The notes: generated from the sequence alone by a model not told the origin. 64,000 nt of DNA from Methylomicrobium sp. wino1 (GCF_003932755.1 NZ_CP024202.1:3410001-3474000), one strand, 5' to 3'. Positions 1 to 8,721 are shown, numbered from the stretch's first letter. Program-made: numbers and translations.

Positions 1-90
1 TAACTCAGTACGATTCCTGATAATTCAAATGATTTTTGCTATTTATTTTAAGAGTTAACCTAAATTTTTAAAATAGGAGACGGACCCGCT

Positions 91-118
91 TAAGGATTTC
101 GCGATAAATACTCAGAGT
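91..118. repeat. Fragment of the palindromic repeat family (one arm)
   Basis: The stretch beginning aaggatttcgcgataaata matches the left terminal arm of the MITE-like elements at 6098 and 61820. No matching right arm is seen before ssb, so this is probably a remnant. The rest of 1-191 holds no recognisable gene; it should contain the ssb promoter and ends in a usable ribosome-binding site (cggagaa) before 192. Confidence 0.4.
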
Positions 119-191
119 GGTGTCGGTGCTCCAAATGTAAAGTTTCCCTTGAGAATCTATATTTTTTGCTCAATCGTTTTTCGGAGAAAAC

Positions 192-662
192 ATGCTAAAC
201 AAAGTAACATTAATCGGCAACCTCGGGGCTGACCCCGAAGTTCGCTATATGCCAAGTGGCGAAGCGGTAACAAATATCAGTCTAGCCACGACGATGCGTT
301 GGAAAGATAAACAAACCGGTGAACGAAAAGAGTCTACCGAATGGCATCGCGTGGTTTTTTTTAGAAGACTCGCCGAAATTGCCGGCGAATATTTAAAAAA
401 AGGCAGCCAGGTCTATGTTGAAGGCCGCTTGCAAACACGAAAATGGCAAGGCCAAGACGGGCAAGACCGTTACACGACAGAAATAATAGCTAACGAAATG
501 CACATGCTTGGAAGCCGTAGCGGCGGTACCGCCAATTATTCCGATAATCAAGGCGCTTATTCGTCACAGAACCCAACTCCAACTCAATCTAGGCCTCAAT
601 CAACACCCTCAAACTCAGCGCCCCCGCCTTACGACGATTTTGACGACGATATCCCATTTTGA
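192..662 (+). CDS. ssb: Single-stranded DNA-binding protein SSB
   Basis: Binds single-stranded DNA during replication, repair and recombination. The 156-residue protein has the classic order: an N-terminal OB fold (opening [19 protein letters not shown], with the WHRVVFF strand near residue 51 and the [12 protein letters not shown] strand near 75), a Gln/Ser/Pro-rich flexible linker from about residue 110, and the acidic C-terminal tip DFDDDIPF that docks SSB partner proteins. Length and both ends are normal for the bacterial homotetrameric type. An ATG with cggagaa upstream fixes the start. It appears monocistronic, since the next gene starts about 150 bp downstream without an obvious link. 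Confidence 0.97.
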   Translation: MLNKVTLIGNLGADPEVRYMPSGEAVTNISLATTMRWKDKQTGERKESTEWHRVVFFRRLAEIAGEYLKKGSQVYVEGRLQTRKWQGQDGQDRYTTEIIANEMHMLGSRSGGTANYSDNQGAYSSQNPTPTQSRPQSTPSNSAPPPYDDFDDDIPF

Positions 663-813
663 ATCATTGAGGACAAATTTTTGTATTCGATCTCGTGACT
701 TTCGCGGATTTCCCGGCGTCGAATTTTGATCTGCGATGGTATTAAAGGGGGGCGACTCAAATGAGTTTGCTCAATGTTCTGATTGATTATCCATTATCAC
801 GAAGAGGTTAAAT

Positions 814-1572
814 GTGGATATAGCGTCGTTAATCGGCTTTTTATTGGGCATAGGGATTATTACGGCCGCCATTGCTACCGGCGGCGATGTTATGTTGTTT
901 GTAAATCTGCCCTCCATATTAATCGTCATAGGCGGTACTTTCGGCGTATCGTTAATGCGTATCCCTATATCCGATTTTTTAAGGTCTTTCGGTGTTTTAG
1001 GGAAAGCTTTTTTAAACAAAAGGGAAGACCCCGCTGTGTTGATCGAAGAAGCCGTAAGGCTTTCCGACGTTGCTCGAAAAAACGGTCTACTAGCCTTGGA
1101 AAATGAGGCTATTGAGAACGAATTTATGAGAAAAGGTATCAATCTATGTGTCGACGGGCATGATCCTGCTTTCGTAAAAAAAATGCTGTCTCAAGAAATT
1201 AACCAAATGATATCGCGCAACGAAGTAGGGCAAGATATGTGGAAAGGGGTCGGCGATTTAGCGCCGGCAATGGGTATGATCGGAACGCTGGTCGGTTTAG
1301 TACAAATGCTTGCAAATATGTCCGATCCGTCGAGTATCGGTCCTGCGATGGCTGTTGCCTTGCTGACGACACTTTACGGTGCATTAGTAGCAAACTGTTT
1401 TGCACTTCCGATCGTCGACAAATTATCTAAGGTTATGCTTTATGAAAAAACTAACAAAGAGCTTATATTAGAAACGATATCCGGTATTCAAGAGGGCATG
1501 AATCCTAAGGTTTTAGAGTCTTTGTTGAATTCCTATATTTCCGATAAAAAGCGAAAAACCGACAATGAATAG
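814..1572 (+). CDS. pomA: Flagellar motor stator protein, MotA/PomA type
   Basis: Stator subunit that forms the ion channel with the following MotB-type protein and drives flagellar rotation. The 252-residue sequence has the PomA-like N-terminus (MDIASLIGFLLGIGII), a second hydrophobic segment (FVNLPSILIVIGGTFG), a cytoplasmic loop with charged residues, and the late pair of membrane helices containing GDLAPAMGMIGTLVGLVQM and the following AMAVALLTTLYGAL. The start is a GTG at 814 preceded by gaagagg; an ATG two bases earlier is in another frame and stops at once. The stop is 8 bp before the partner gene, so the two form an operon. No other flagellar genes are nearby, which is common for motAB pairs. 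Sodium versus proton use cannot be decided here. Confidence 0.93.
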   Translation: MDIASLIGFLLGIGIITAAIATGGDVMLFVNLPSILIVIGGTFGVSLMRIPISDFLRSFGVLGKAFLNKREDPAVLIEEAVRLSDVARKNGLLALENEAIENEFMRKGINLCVDGHDPAFVKKMLSQEINQMISRNEVGQDMWKGVGDLAPAMGMIGTLVGLVQMLANMSDPSSIGPAMAVALLTTLYGALVANCFALPIVDKLSKVMLYEKTNKELILETISGIQEGMNPKVLESLLNSYISDKKRKTDNE

Positions 1573-1579
1573 GTGATAA

Positions 1580-2410
1580 ATGGCTGATGAATGCCCTAAA
1601 TGCCCCCCGGTCGGAGCACCCGCATGGTTGGCGACCTTTGCCGACTTAATGTCGTTGCTGATGTGTTTCTTTGTGTTATTGCTATCATTTGCGACCATGG
1701 ATACCATCAAGTTTAAAAAAATGGCTGATTCGATGATCAATGCTTTTGGCGTACAAAAGGATGTGCCGGCATACGACATTCCAATGGGGACCAGCATCAT
1801 CGCTCAGCATTTTTCGCCGGCGCCGACCGAGCCCACTCCGTTAGAGGAAGTCAAGCAGACGACTATGCAAGACTCGCCGAACTTGGAAGCGGCAAAAAAA
1901 CAGTTAATGGAATTGACACAGGCTGAAATTGAGGAGCAGGCCGAAAAAATCAGAGAGGATTTAAAAGAGGAAATCAAGATGGGATTGGTTTCGGTAGAAA
2001 CGGAAAATCTGAAAATCATTATTCGCATTAGCGAAAAAGGTTCGTTTCCATCCGGTAGTGCGGTGCTCAATACCGGGTTTGAGCCCGTATTGACTAAAAT
2101 TACCGCATCGGTTAACGAATCGCCCGGGAAAGTTCTGGTGTCGGGTCATTCGGACGACAGACCGATTAGAACTCAGATGTATCGATCGAATTGGGAATTG
2201 TCCGCCTCTCGTGCTGTAACCGTTTCTCATTTCATGCTGGACCAACCGGGAACCGAGCCGTCACGATTCGTCATTCAGGGTTATGCCGATACCCGGCCGT
2301 TGGTACCCAACGATTCTCCCGCAAACCGGGCACTTAATCGAAGAGTCGAGATCGTTATCGTGCAAGTTGAACCAGGCGCCGACCAAGCAGGGCAAGAGTT
2401 TGTCGAGTAA
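1580..2410 (+). CDS. pomB: Flagellar motor stator protein, MotB/PomB type with OmpA domain
   Basis: Peptidoglycan-anchored stator subunit. The 276-residue protein has the family start: a short cytoplasmic tail (CPKCPPVGAPAWLATFADL) and one membrane helix (MSLLMCFFVLLLSFATMD) that includes the conserved channel aspartate ADLMSLL. A long charged linker follows, then a C-terminal OmpA/MotB peptidoglycan-binding domain from about residue 140 (VSGHSDDRPI, NWELSASRA, GYADTRPL, NRRVEIVI). It lies directly downstream of the MotA-type gene and is almost certainly co-translated with it. The twin cysteines near the N-terminus are typical of PomB-like members. Confidence 0.93.
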   Translation: MADECPKCPPVGAPAWLATFADLMSLLMCFFVLLLSFATMDTIKFKKMADSMINAFGVQKDVPAYDIPMGTSIIAQHFSPAPTEPTPLEEVKQTTMQDSPNLEAAKKQLMELTQAEIEEQAEKIREDLKEEIKMGLVSVETENLKIIIRISEKGSFPSGSAVLNTGFEPVLTKITASVNESPGKVLVSGHSDDRPIRTQMYRSNWELSASRAVTVSHFMLDQPGTEPSRFVIQGYADTRPLVPNDSPANRALNRRVEIVIVQVEPGADQAGQEFVE

Positions 2411-2469
2411 TATTGGGATAGCCGAGGGCGATACATCCAAACAATATATTTCATTTCCAGGAAATTCAA

Positions 2470-3051
2470 ATGAATCGGGATAAAGATAGACGGCGTTTTT
2501 TTCGCATTGATGATCAAGTTAATCTTTACTATAAAAAAGTGGATGAAGCGACTGCCACGCCAGCTAGTCATATGAGCGATAACGTACTGGGCAACTGTTC
2601 GTTGTCCGCTGCTTTGGAATTGATTTCACAAGAATCCCGTATCATGATGCATCGGCTTGATCGGACTGTACCGGATGTGGCCGATTATTTGAAATTAATT
2701 GAAAGTAAAATTGATTTGATTGCTCAGGCAATCATGATGCAAGGCACGGATTTTAAAGAGAAGGATACCCGTAATGCTAATTTAAGCGCATCCGGATTGG
2801 CCTTCGAAAGCGCGGAGGTCTTAGCAGTCGGCGATTATCTGGAAATTAAAATGTTATTGGTTTCCTGTATGGCAGTCATTGTGACTTATGGAAGAGTTAT
2901 TTATTGCAAGCCCAAAAAGAATCCTGAAGGCCTTTATTCTCATATTATAGGTGTCGACTATATCAATATGAAGGAACAAGATCGGGAATTGTTGATTAGG
3001 CATGTCGTTAAAAGACAAATGCAAAAACTCCGCGAGAATAAAGAGCCGTAG
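2470..3051 (+). CDS. PilZ-domain protein
   Basis: Probable cyclic-di-GMP receptor. Of 193 residues, the N-terminus carries the RxxxR-type motif (DRRRFFRID) and the C-terminal half the (D/N)xSxxG motif (NLSASGLAF near residue 99); together these are the two c-di-GMP contacts of PilZ domains. The middle is helical and spaces the motifs unusually far apart, as in YcgR-like or atypical PilZ proteins. It starts 60 bp after the stator pair, which suggests a link between c-di-GMP and motor output. That link is inference from position; the domain call rests on the motifs. Confidence 0.8.
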   Translation: MNRDKDRRRFFRIDDQVNLYYKKVDEATATPASHMSDNVLGNCSLSAALELISQESRIMMHRLDRTVPDVADYLKLIESKIDLIAQAIMMQGTDFKEKDTRNANLSASGLAFESAEVLAVGDYLEIKMLLVSCMAVIVTYGRVIYCKPKKNPEGLYSHIIGVDYINMKEQDRELLIRHVVKRQMQKLRENKEP

Positions 3052-3126
3052 TGTTGATTTTTAGGGGGGGCACGAAATACTTAATGATTTTGGCGGATAA
3101 AACGATAATTCTATTTTTACTCTGCA

Positions 3127-4116
3127 GTGACAATTACCGATCAACAAAAAAAAATTCTGGCGCTTCTTGCCGACGGCGAATTTCATTCGGGTTCCGTTTT
3201 AGCCGATACTCTCGGTGTGAGTAGATCGGCGGTTTGGAAACAGTTACACAGCTTAGCCGAACTAGGCTTGGAACCTATTGCAGTGAGCGGCAAAGGCTAT
3301 CGCCTGGAACGCCCCATCGAATTTTTAAGCAGTGAAAAAATCGAATCCGTGTTGATGGAGAGTGTTCGCTTGAGCATTTCGGATTTAAACATCCATGACC
3401 GGCTTGATTCAACCAACACCCATCTGATTAATGTTGCTAAATATGCTGCCCTATCCGGAACGGTTTGTTTAGCCGAGTTTCAAACGGCCGGTAAAGGTCG
3501 GCGCGGTCGGTCTTGGGTATCGCCGTTCGGTTCTAATATTTACTTATCGCTCTTGTGGCGCTTTCATAACGGCCCCTCCGCTATTTCAGGCTTGAGTCTT
3601 GCTGTCGGCGTTTCCGTGATCAGAGCCCTAGCATCCTTAGGTTTACCTGGTATCGGTTTAAAATGGCCGAACGATATTTATTGGCAGGGACATAAATTAG
3701 GCGGGATATTAATCGAAGTGACCGGTGAGACTCATGGGCCTTGCGCGGCTGTAATCGGTCTCGGATTGAATATTTATATACCGGATCGAGAAGCGGCAAT
3801 GATCGATCAGGCCTGGATCGATTTGACTCGAATTATGGGAGGAGTGTTCATTTCGAGGAATCGTTTAGTCGGAACACTGTTGAATGAATTATTGCCGATA
3901 CTTGCCGATTACGAAAACCATGGCTTAACACCTTATTTAGATGAATGGCGATCTTATGATTGCCTGGAAGGTCGTCCTGTCGTTATCTATCATGGCGATT
4001 CTACAATAAGAGGCAATGCGGGAGGAATCGACGATAATGGTTTGTTTCGTTTAATGACTGCCGATGGTAAAGCCTGTTGTTTTGCATCCGGCGAAGTTAG
4101 TTTTAGCAAGGATTGA
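3127..4116 (+). CDS. birA: Bifunctional biotin ligase / biotin operon repressor BirA
   Basis: Activates biotin as biotinyl-AMP and attaches it to the acetyl-CoA carboxylase carrier protein; the holo-form can repress biotin synthesis genes. The 329 residues show an N-terminal winged helix (LLADGEFHSGSVLADTLGVS, SRSAVWKQLHSL), the ligase core with the biotinyl-AMP loop GKGRRGRSWVSPFGSN near residue 121, KWPNDIYWQGHKLGGILIE near 178, and the small C-terminal SH3-like domain. The start is a GTG at 3127. The class II form with the DNA-binding domain is intact. It is followed after 4 bp by coaX, the usual neighbour in gammaproteobacteria. Confidence 0.95.
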   Translation: MTITDQQKKILALLADGEFHSGSVLADTLGVSRSAVWKQLHSLAELGLEPIAVSGKGYRLERPIEFLSSEKIESVLMESVRLSISDLNIHDRLDSTNTHLINVAKYAALSGTVCLAEFQTAGKGRRGRSWVSPFGSNIYLSLLWRFHNGPSAISGLSLAVGVSVIRALASLGLPGIGLKWPNDIYWQGHKLGGILIEVTGETHGPCAAVIGLGLNIYIPDREAAMIDQAWIDLTRIMGGVFISRNRLVGTLLNELLPILADYENHGLTPYLDEWRSYDCLEGRPVVIYHGDSTIRGNAGGIDDNGLFRLMTADGKACCFASGEVSFSKD

Positions 4117-4120
4117 CCGA

Positions 4121-4852
4121 ATGGATTTATTAGTCGATATTGGTAACTCTCGTGTAAAGTGGGGGCATAACGATAATCGTATGGAACCGGGGTTGCCGGT
4201 TATTCATCAAAATAGTGATTTTGAAGCCCGGTTGTTTTCGATTTGGCGAGCCTTGCCGAAATCGCCGCAGCGTATGGCTATTTCCTGCGTGGCTTCGAAG
4301 GTCGTTCTAGATCAAGTCAAGACAATTGCTTTGGATTTGTGGCCCTCAATGTCCATAATACAAGCTCATTCCGTAGCCGAAGCGTATGGTGTTCGGAATG
4401 CTTATGAATTTCCGGAAAAACTGGGCGTGGATCGTTGGTTGTGTCTAATAGCGGCCAGGCATTACTGGTCGGAACCGGTCTGTATCGTCGACTGCGGGAC
4501 CGCCATTACCGTTGATGCGATGGACCGAAACGGTTGTCATTTGGGAGGGCTCATTTGTCCGGGTTTAACCCTAATGAAGACATCGCTGTCAAAGGGTACC
4601 GCCGATTTACGGCTTTCCGTACCACAAAGCGGTTTACCGCATTTGGCTCGGGGTACGAGCGATGCTATCGATAATGGTGCGCTTTATGCCGCTATCGGTT
4701 TAATCAGGAGCGTGATGGCGGATTTAGACAAGCCTGTTAAGTTAGTTTTAACCGGTGGAGACGCGAGCAATATTGCGCTTCATCTTGGTGATGCATCTTG
4801 TGTTGTACCGGACTTGGTCTTAAATGGCTTGTCATTGATTCTCGCGGAATAA
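4121..4852 (+). CDS. coaX: Type III pantothenate kinase
   Basis: Phosphorylates pantothenate in the first step of coenzyme A synthesis. The 243-residue protein begins MDLLVDIGNSRVKWG, the ASKHA-fold phosphate-1 loop, and continues with PEKLGVDRWLCLIAARH and VDCGTAITVDAMD then CHLGGLICPGLTLM, all diagnostic for CoaX. I chose the ATG at 4121, which places the DxGN motif at the N-terminus; the in-frame upstream start at 4064 would overlap birA by 53 bp and add non-conserved residues. It is co-transcribed with birA and with the SPOR-like gene that begins 3 bp later. Confidence 0.95.
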   Translation: MDLLVDIGNSRVKWGHNDNRMEPGLPVIHQNSDFEARLFSIWRALPKSPQRMAISCVASKVVLDQVKTIALDLWPSMSIIQAHSVAEAYGVRNAYEFPEKLGVDRWLCLIAARHYWSEPVCIVDCGTAITVDAMDRNGCHLGGLICPGLTLMKTSLSKGTADLRLSVPQSGLPHLARGTSDAIDNGALYAAIGLIRSVMADLDKPVKLVLTGGDASNIALHLGDASCVVPDLVLNGLSLILAE

Positions 4853-4855
4853 GCT

Positions 4856-5872
4856 ATGAAGCTATTGGCCTTATTGCTAATAATCCTTAATATCACGTTT
4901 TTTTTATGGCAATATCATTCCGGCGCTATTTCATTGGAGCATGACGTTGTCATCGATACAGCGGACACAGGACAGCAAATTATCCTGGTTTCGGAACTAA
5001 ACGACGCATCGAACCTTAGGCAAGCCCAATCCAGGCTATTCTGGTGTGCCGCCGATAAGGCGATTGAACAATCGATTCGCAGTGCTATATTCGTTTCGGA
5101 TTTTAGTTTAGCGTCCTCTGCGGGGACAAGATCGGGTTTGCTGCTGAACGAATGGCTCGATGTTCATCTCGTTTCGCATCAGGCGCCTCAAACGCGGCCA
5201 AAAGAATCACCCTCCATTATCGCTTTCAACGATGACTCGATGGCCGCCTTGACTAAGGCAGCCCCAAAAACCAGTATTCCGGACGAAACCAATCGTCATG
5301 TCAGTCAAAATCTTGAACGAGCCGAAATTGACACCGCAAACGAACTGCTTATTAAAAAACAAGCCATAGTGCCGAAAAAAAATAAGGTCGAGTCGAGTAT
5401 GTGTTATGAGGCCGGGCCTTTTGATACGATGCAGCAATTTTACAGCTGGCGAAAACAGACGGGCATCAATTCCGCTTCGATCAAATCGGTGAGCCGGGAA
5501 GAGCAAAAGATTAGCGATTATATGGTTTATTTGCCGGCCGGCGAAACTTATAAGCAATCATTGGCGAATGTTGAACTATTGAAACAAAAAGGTATCACCG
5601 ATTATTGGTTGTTCCCGAAAGGCGAAGCCAAAGGGGATATTTCATTAGGTGTTTTTTCAAGCGAAATTAGAGCAGATACCTTTAAAAAACAATTGGCAAC
5701 CAAAAACCTGGACGCTTTAATTAAGCCTCGTTATAAAAAAGCTCAACGAATTTACGCTCAGATCCATATCAAACAGGAATACGAAGACAATCTGATTATT
5801 AGCCGCGACCGATGGCAAAAAACGCATCCTGATTTTGCCATCAAGGTCAATAACAGCTGTGTTTTTAATTGA
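4856..5872 (+). CDS. Membrane-anchored SPOR-like domain protein
   Basis: The 338-residue protein starts with a signal anchor (MKLLALLLIILNITFFLWQY) and is otherwise periplasmic and low in hydrophobicity. The C-terminal third resembles a SPOR fold: a strand-helix-strand pattern around YWLFPKGEAKGDISLGVF followed by SSEIRADTFKKQLATKNLDA. SPOR domains bind denuded peptidoglycan glycans at the septum. It is the third gene of the birA-coaX operon; a SPOR-domain gene after coaX is a familiar arrangement in gammaproteobacteria. The middle of the protein is not recognised. The SPOR call is moderate because these domains are weakly conserved. Confidence 0.7.
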   Translation: MKLLALLLIILNITFFLWQYHSGAISLEHDVVIDTADTGQQIILVSELNDASNLRQAQSRLFWCAADKAIEQSIRSAIFVSDFSLASSAGTRSGLLLNEWLDVHLVSHQAPQTRPKESPSIIAFNDDSMAALTKAAPKTSIPDETNRHVSQNLERAEIDTANELLIKKQAIVPKKNKVESSMCYEAGPFDTMQQFYSWRKQTGINSASIKSVSREEQKISDYMVYLPAGETYKQSLANVELLKQKGITDYWLFPKGEAKGDISLGVFSSEIRADTFKKQLATKNLDALIKPRYKKAQRIYAQIHIKQEYEDNLIISRDRWQKTHPDFAIKVNNSCVFN

Positions 5873-5884
5873 AAATTGTATTTT

Positions 5885-5964
5885 AGATCCTGTGCCTCTA
5901 CCTTAGGCGACTGATAAGTCTTCATCAGTCCGCCACCTAGCGATAAGAGAGGCACCTTAGATCT
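5885..5964 (+). terminator. Long imperfect hairpin after the birA-coaX-SPOR operon
   Basis: Outer arms agatcc/gtgcctct (5885-5899) pair with agaggcac/agatct (5948-5964). Inner arms aggcgactgat (5905-5915) and atcagtccgcc (5924-5934) pair with one bulge. It begins 12 bp after the operon stop codon. There is no U-tract, so it may be an RNA-stabilising or Rho-linked structure or a repeat rather than a classical intrinsic terminator. Confidence 0.45.
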
Positions 5965-6097
5965 GCAAAGGGTAAGAGATTAATGCTTCCTTAACAACCG
6001 GGCTTTAACTGAGCCTGATACAACGTTAGAATAACCTTTCTGAAATTACGTCTGTACAATTATAGTGATAGTTAAGGTAAGGTTAAGAATTTAACTT

Positions 6098-6339
6098 AGG
6101 ATTTCGCGAAAAATAACTTCCTGGAGTTATGAGCTTTTTCGATGGTTCGGTAACTCGCCTGGCAGGACGCCGTGAACCCAGCACCTAAATTACCCAAGAT
6201 AGTTAACCATGGCCAATGGGCTATGGAATTTAGGTGCTGGGTGAATACGTCCATGTAGGCTTGACGGCGGCTTTCCCTGCCGCCGACACCTGCCAATCGA
6301 ACCCTCGAAAAATAGGGAAGTTATTTATGACTAAATCCT
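6098..6339. repeat. MITE-like palindromic element, copy A, carrying a 65-bp insert
   Basis: Terminal arms aggatttcgcgaaaaataac (from 6098) and its imperfect complement ending aaatcct (6316-6339) bound the element. Inside, ctcgcctggcaggacg pairs loosely with the distal cctgccaatcga, and ggcggc pairs with gccgcc, so the whole element can fold on itself. A 65-bp palindrome occupies 6177-6241 (listed separately). The heptamer ttaactt occurs just outside the left end (6091-6097) and again two bases beyond the right end, a possible target duplication. No open reading frame in it looks real. It fills most of the 5873-6417 gap. Confidence 0.75.
6177..6241. mobile_element. 65-bp palindromic unit inserted in copy A, flanked by TGAA
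   Basis: The arms cccagcacctaaat and atttaggtgctggg are exact inverted complements at the two ends. TGAA precedes it (6173-6176) and follows it (6242-6245). The uninterrupted sister copies at 12864 and 61820 read gccgtgaatacgtcc across this point, with a single tgaa. This is the pattern of an insertion with a 4-bp target duplication. Copies of the same 65-bp length occur at 47768-47832 and 49261-49325. Confidence 0.75.
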
Positions 6340-6417
6340 TATTAACTTTAATCATTATAAATAATACCTATAATTAACTAGTACCGATTTATTCCCCTGA
6401 TTAATTATCGCTTGCAC

Positions 6418-7266
6418 ATGAAAAAAATGTTTAAAAATTTGTTCGCTGTAATCGCCATTGTTACGTTAATGTTTACAGTATTTTCCGTAAACGCGGCAGG
6501 AAAAGGTTTATCCTTGAAGTCATCGGCAGCGATTGTCATGGATCAAGAGACGGGAATGATTCTTTACGAAAAAAAATCGAAAAACGTGATGCCTATCGCT
6601 TCTATTACCAAGTTAATGACGGCAATGGTGTTGCTTGATTCCAAACCTAACTTAAATAAATCCCTTACGATTTCGAAACAGGATATCGATACGTTGCGTC
6701 ACAGTCGTTCGCGTTTACCGGTCGGAACAAAATTAACGGTAAGGGAAATGATGAGGTTGGCGCTGATGTCGTCCGACAACCGTGCTGCTTCCGCTCTATC
6801 CCGGTCCTATCCTGGCGGTAAACCCGCTTTCGTCAGAGCCATGAATCGTAAGGCACGGGCTCTCGGATTAAAAAATACTCGTTTTCGCGATCCTACCGGT
6901 TTGTATACCGAGAATAAGTCAACGGCGAGGGAATTGGCCAAGCTTGTCGCCTTCGCGACTAAATACCCCTTGATTAGAACGATGACGACCACGGAAAGTC
7001 ATACTCAAAGAGTCGGTAAGCAAATGCTTAAATACAACAACACCAACATTCTGACTAAAAATCCTAAATGGAAGATTGGTTTATCGAAAACCGGTTTTAT
7101 CAATGAGTCCGGCAAATGCCTCGTCATGCAAACCTGGATCAATAATAGGCCAACGATCGTTGTGTTACTCAATTCATGGGGGCAATTGACGCCGGTTGGC
7201 GATTCTAATCGAATCAAAGAATGGATGAGCGGTATTTCGTTGGCCGAGTTGCAAAAACGAGGATGA
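6418..7266 (+). CDS. pbpG: Serine-type D-Ala-D-Ala peptidase, PBP7-like (peptidase S11)
   Basis: Periplasmic penicillin-binding D,D-endopeptidase/carboxypeptidase acting on peptidoglycan cross-links. The signal peptide is MKKMFKNLFAVIAIVTLMF to VNA. The three active-site motifs are in order: SITK near residue 62, SDN in LMSSDNRAA near 119, and KTG in LSKTGFINESG near 222. The total length of 282 residues and the lack of the C-terminal PBP5 domain favour PbpG (PBP7) over DacA. I chose the ATG at 6418; a TTG six bases earlier is also possible. The next gene is another peptidoglycan enzyme. Confidence 0.85.
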   Translation: MKKMFKNLFAVIAIVTLMFTVFSVNAAGKGLSLKSSAAIVMDQETGMILYEKKSKNVMPIASITKLMTAMVLLDSKPNLNKSLTISKQDIDTLRHSRSRLPVGTKLTVREMMRLALMSSDNRAASALSRSYPGGKPAFVRAMNRKARALGLKNTRFRDPTGLYTENKSTARELAKLVAFATKYPLIRTMTTTESHTQRVGKQMLKYNNTNILTKNPKWKIGLSKTGFINESGKCLVMQTWINNRPTIVVLLNSWGQLTPVGDSNRIKEWMSGISLAELQKRG

Positions 7267-7293
7267 ATCATCCGCTTTTAATTGTATATCTCG

Positions 7294-8610
7294 ATGAACT
7301 TAATCCTATTCAAACGCCTTTTTATAGGCATGTCATTCTGTCTATTGTGTTCTTGTCAGTTTTTGCGCGGCCCGGATTCGGAATCCTCACTCGAATTTTC
7401 ACCGGTTAGGGAATTTCCTTTATTCGATGGTCAAGCGATTATTGGTGTTGCTGCGCAAATAGAAACTGATGAACAAGATTCTTTGTTGGTAATCGGTCGG
7501 CATTTCGGTTTGGGTTACGACGAAATAACCCGAGCCAATTCTAACTTAGACCCATGGTTACCGGAACCGGGCAGTACAGTTCGTTTGCCATTGCGATTCA
7601 TTATCCCCGAAGCGCCTCGAAAAGGCGTTGTGTTGAATTTAGCGGCTAAGCGACTTTTTTTATACGACAAAAAAAACGGTCATAAAGTATTGACCTACCC
7701 AGTCGGTATCGGTCGGGAAGGATGGGAAACGCCGCAAGGCTTGACCCGAATTACTGCGAAAACTGCGAATCCTAGTTGGACGGTTCCCGAGTCGATCAGG
7801 CGCGAGCATGCCAAAAAAGGCGATCCTTTGCCTAGAGTCGTCCCGTCTGGCCCTAACAATCCGCTTGGGAGCCATGCTTTACGATTAGGTTTTCCCGGTT
7901 ATCTGATCCATGGCACCAATAAACCCTATGGCGTCGGCATGGAAATAAGTCATGGTTGTGTACGGCTTTATCCTGAAGATATTGCGAAGCTATTTCGGCA
8001 TGTCACTGTCGGCTCACAGGTTAGGATTGTTAATCAGCCTTTCTTAACCGCATGGGATGGCGACACGCTTTTTTTGCAAGCTTATCCGCCTTCGGATAAA
8101 GATCCGAAACAAGTCGATCGACTTGTTCAGGACTTGATGGCGCGCTTGCAAAAAATTGAACAAGAATCCGGTCGATCGATCGATTGGGATAAAGTACAGG
8201 CGGCAATCGAGCGCTCCGATGGCGTTTTAACACCTATTTTAAATGACGATACAGATGATTTTTATTTGACCATATCGCGTCCCTCGATCAAGTTTAACCG
8301 GCCGATTTCCAAGGCAATCGATGCCGATGCATGGAAACTGAACGTGGCAACATTGCCGAATGAGAAACAAGCTCGTCAATTCGCAGCCATGCTGAATCAT
8401 CAAGGTCCGCCTATTCAAGCGCAAGCCTTTGCCGCAAATGTGATTGCAGGGCCTTTTCAGACCTTTCAAGATGCAGTTTCGGCAAAAAAACGTCTGCTAT
8501 CGGAGTTTTCGATAACCGCGCAAGTAATGGAGCCCGGTAAAATGGTCGAAACGACGATGGCTCCTCCAGAAAGCACTATTTTTAATAATTTACTGACTTT
8601 TTTCGATTGA
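7294..8610 (+). CDS. L,D-transpeptidase (YkuD family), probable lipoprotein
   Basis: Forms 3-3 cross-links in peptidoglycan or attaches proteins to it. From the ATG at 7294 the N-terminus is a lipoprotein-like signal (MSFCLLCSCQFLRG), with LCSC a somewhat degenerate lipobox. A LysM-like segment follows (SLLVIGRHFGLGYDEITRAN), then the YkuD catalytic domain with HGTNKPYGVGMEISHGCVRL, where the SHGC cysteine is the nucleophile. The C-terminal 100 residues look like a degenerate SPOR module (KLNVATLPNEKQARQFAAML, AGPFQTFQDAVSAKKRL). The combination resembles ErfK/YbiS enzymes with an added peptidoglycan-binding tail. A TTG at 7282 is the alternative start. It starts 27 bp after the PBP7-like gene and is probably co-transcribed with it. 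Confidence 0.88.
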   Translation: MNLILFKRLFIGMSFCLLCSCQFLRGPDSESSLEFSPVREFPLFDGQAIIGVAAQIETDEQDSLLVIGRHFGLGYDEITRANSNLDPWLPEPGSTVRLPLRFIIPEAPRKGVVLNLAAKRLFLYDKKNGHKVLTYPVGIGREGWETPQGLTRITAKTANPSWTVPESIRREHAKKGDPLPRVVPSGPNNPLGSHALRLGFPGYLIHGTNKPYGVGMEISHGCVRLYPEDIAKLFRHVTVGSQVRIVNQPFLTAWDGDTLFLQAYPPSDKDPKQVDRLVQDLMARLQKIEQESGRSIDWDKVQAAIERSDGVLTPILNDDTDDFYLTISRPSIKFNRPISKAIDADAWKLNVATLPNEKQARQFAAMLNHQGPPIQAQAFAANVIAGPFQTFQDAVSAKKRLLSEFSITAQVMEPGKMVETTMAPPESTIFNNLLTFFD

Positions 8611-8665
8611 TACGATTTTCAATTTGTAAGCAATCTCCACAAATTGGGAGCCGATAAAGAAATAC

Positions 8666-8721
8666 AACGAACAAGGTTAGATTTTGTGAGCAACGCGAAC
8701 CAAAATCTAACCTTGTTCGTT
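8666..8721. terminator. Perfect 21-bp hairpin between converging genes
   Basis: The arms at 8666-8686 (aacgaacaaggttagatttt plus g) and 8701-8721 are exact complements around a 14-base loop. It lies between the L,D-transpeptidase gene and the minus-strand DUF2490 gene, so it can act as a bidirectional terminator. It lacks a long T-tract on either side. Confidence 0.65.

Noticed and set aside
6096-6296. Open frame on the minus strand in the copy A repeat
   Set aside because: It lies wholly within a repeat whose sister copies carry unrelated or no frames; it has no ribosome-binding site and no domain.
6098-6339. Repeat family considered as a CRISPR array
   Set aside because: Copies are far apart and mobile-like, not clustered direct repeats with spacers; no cas genes.
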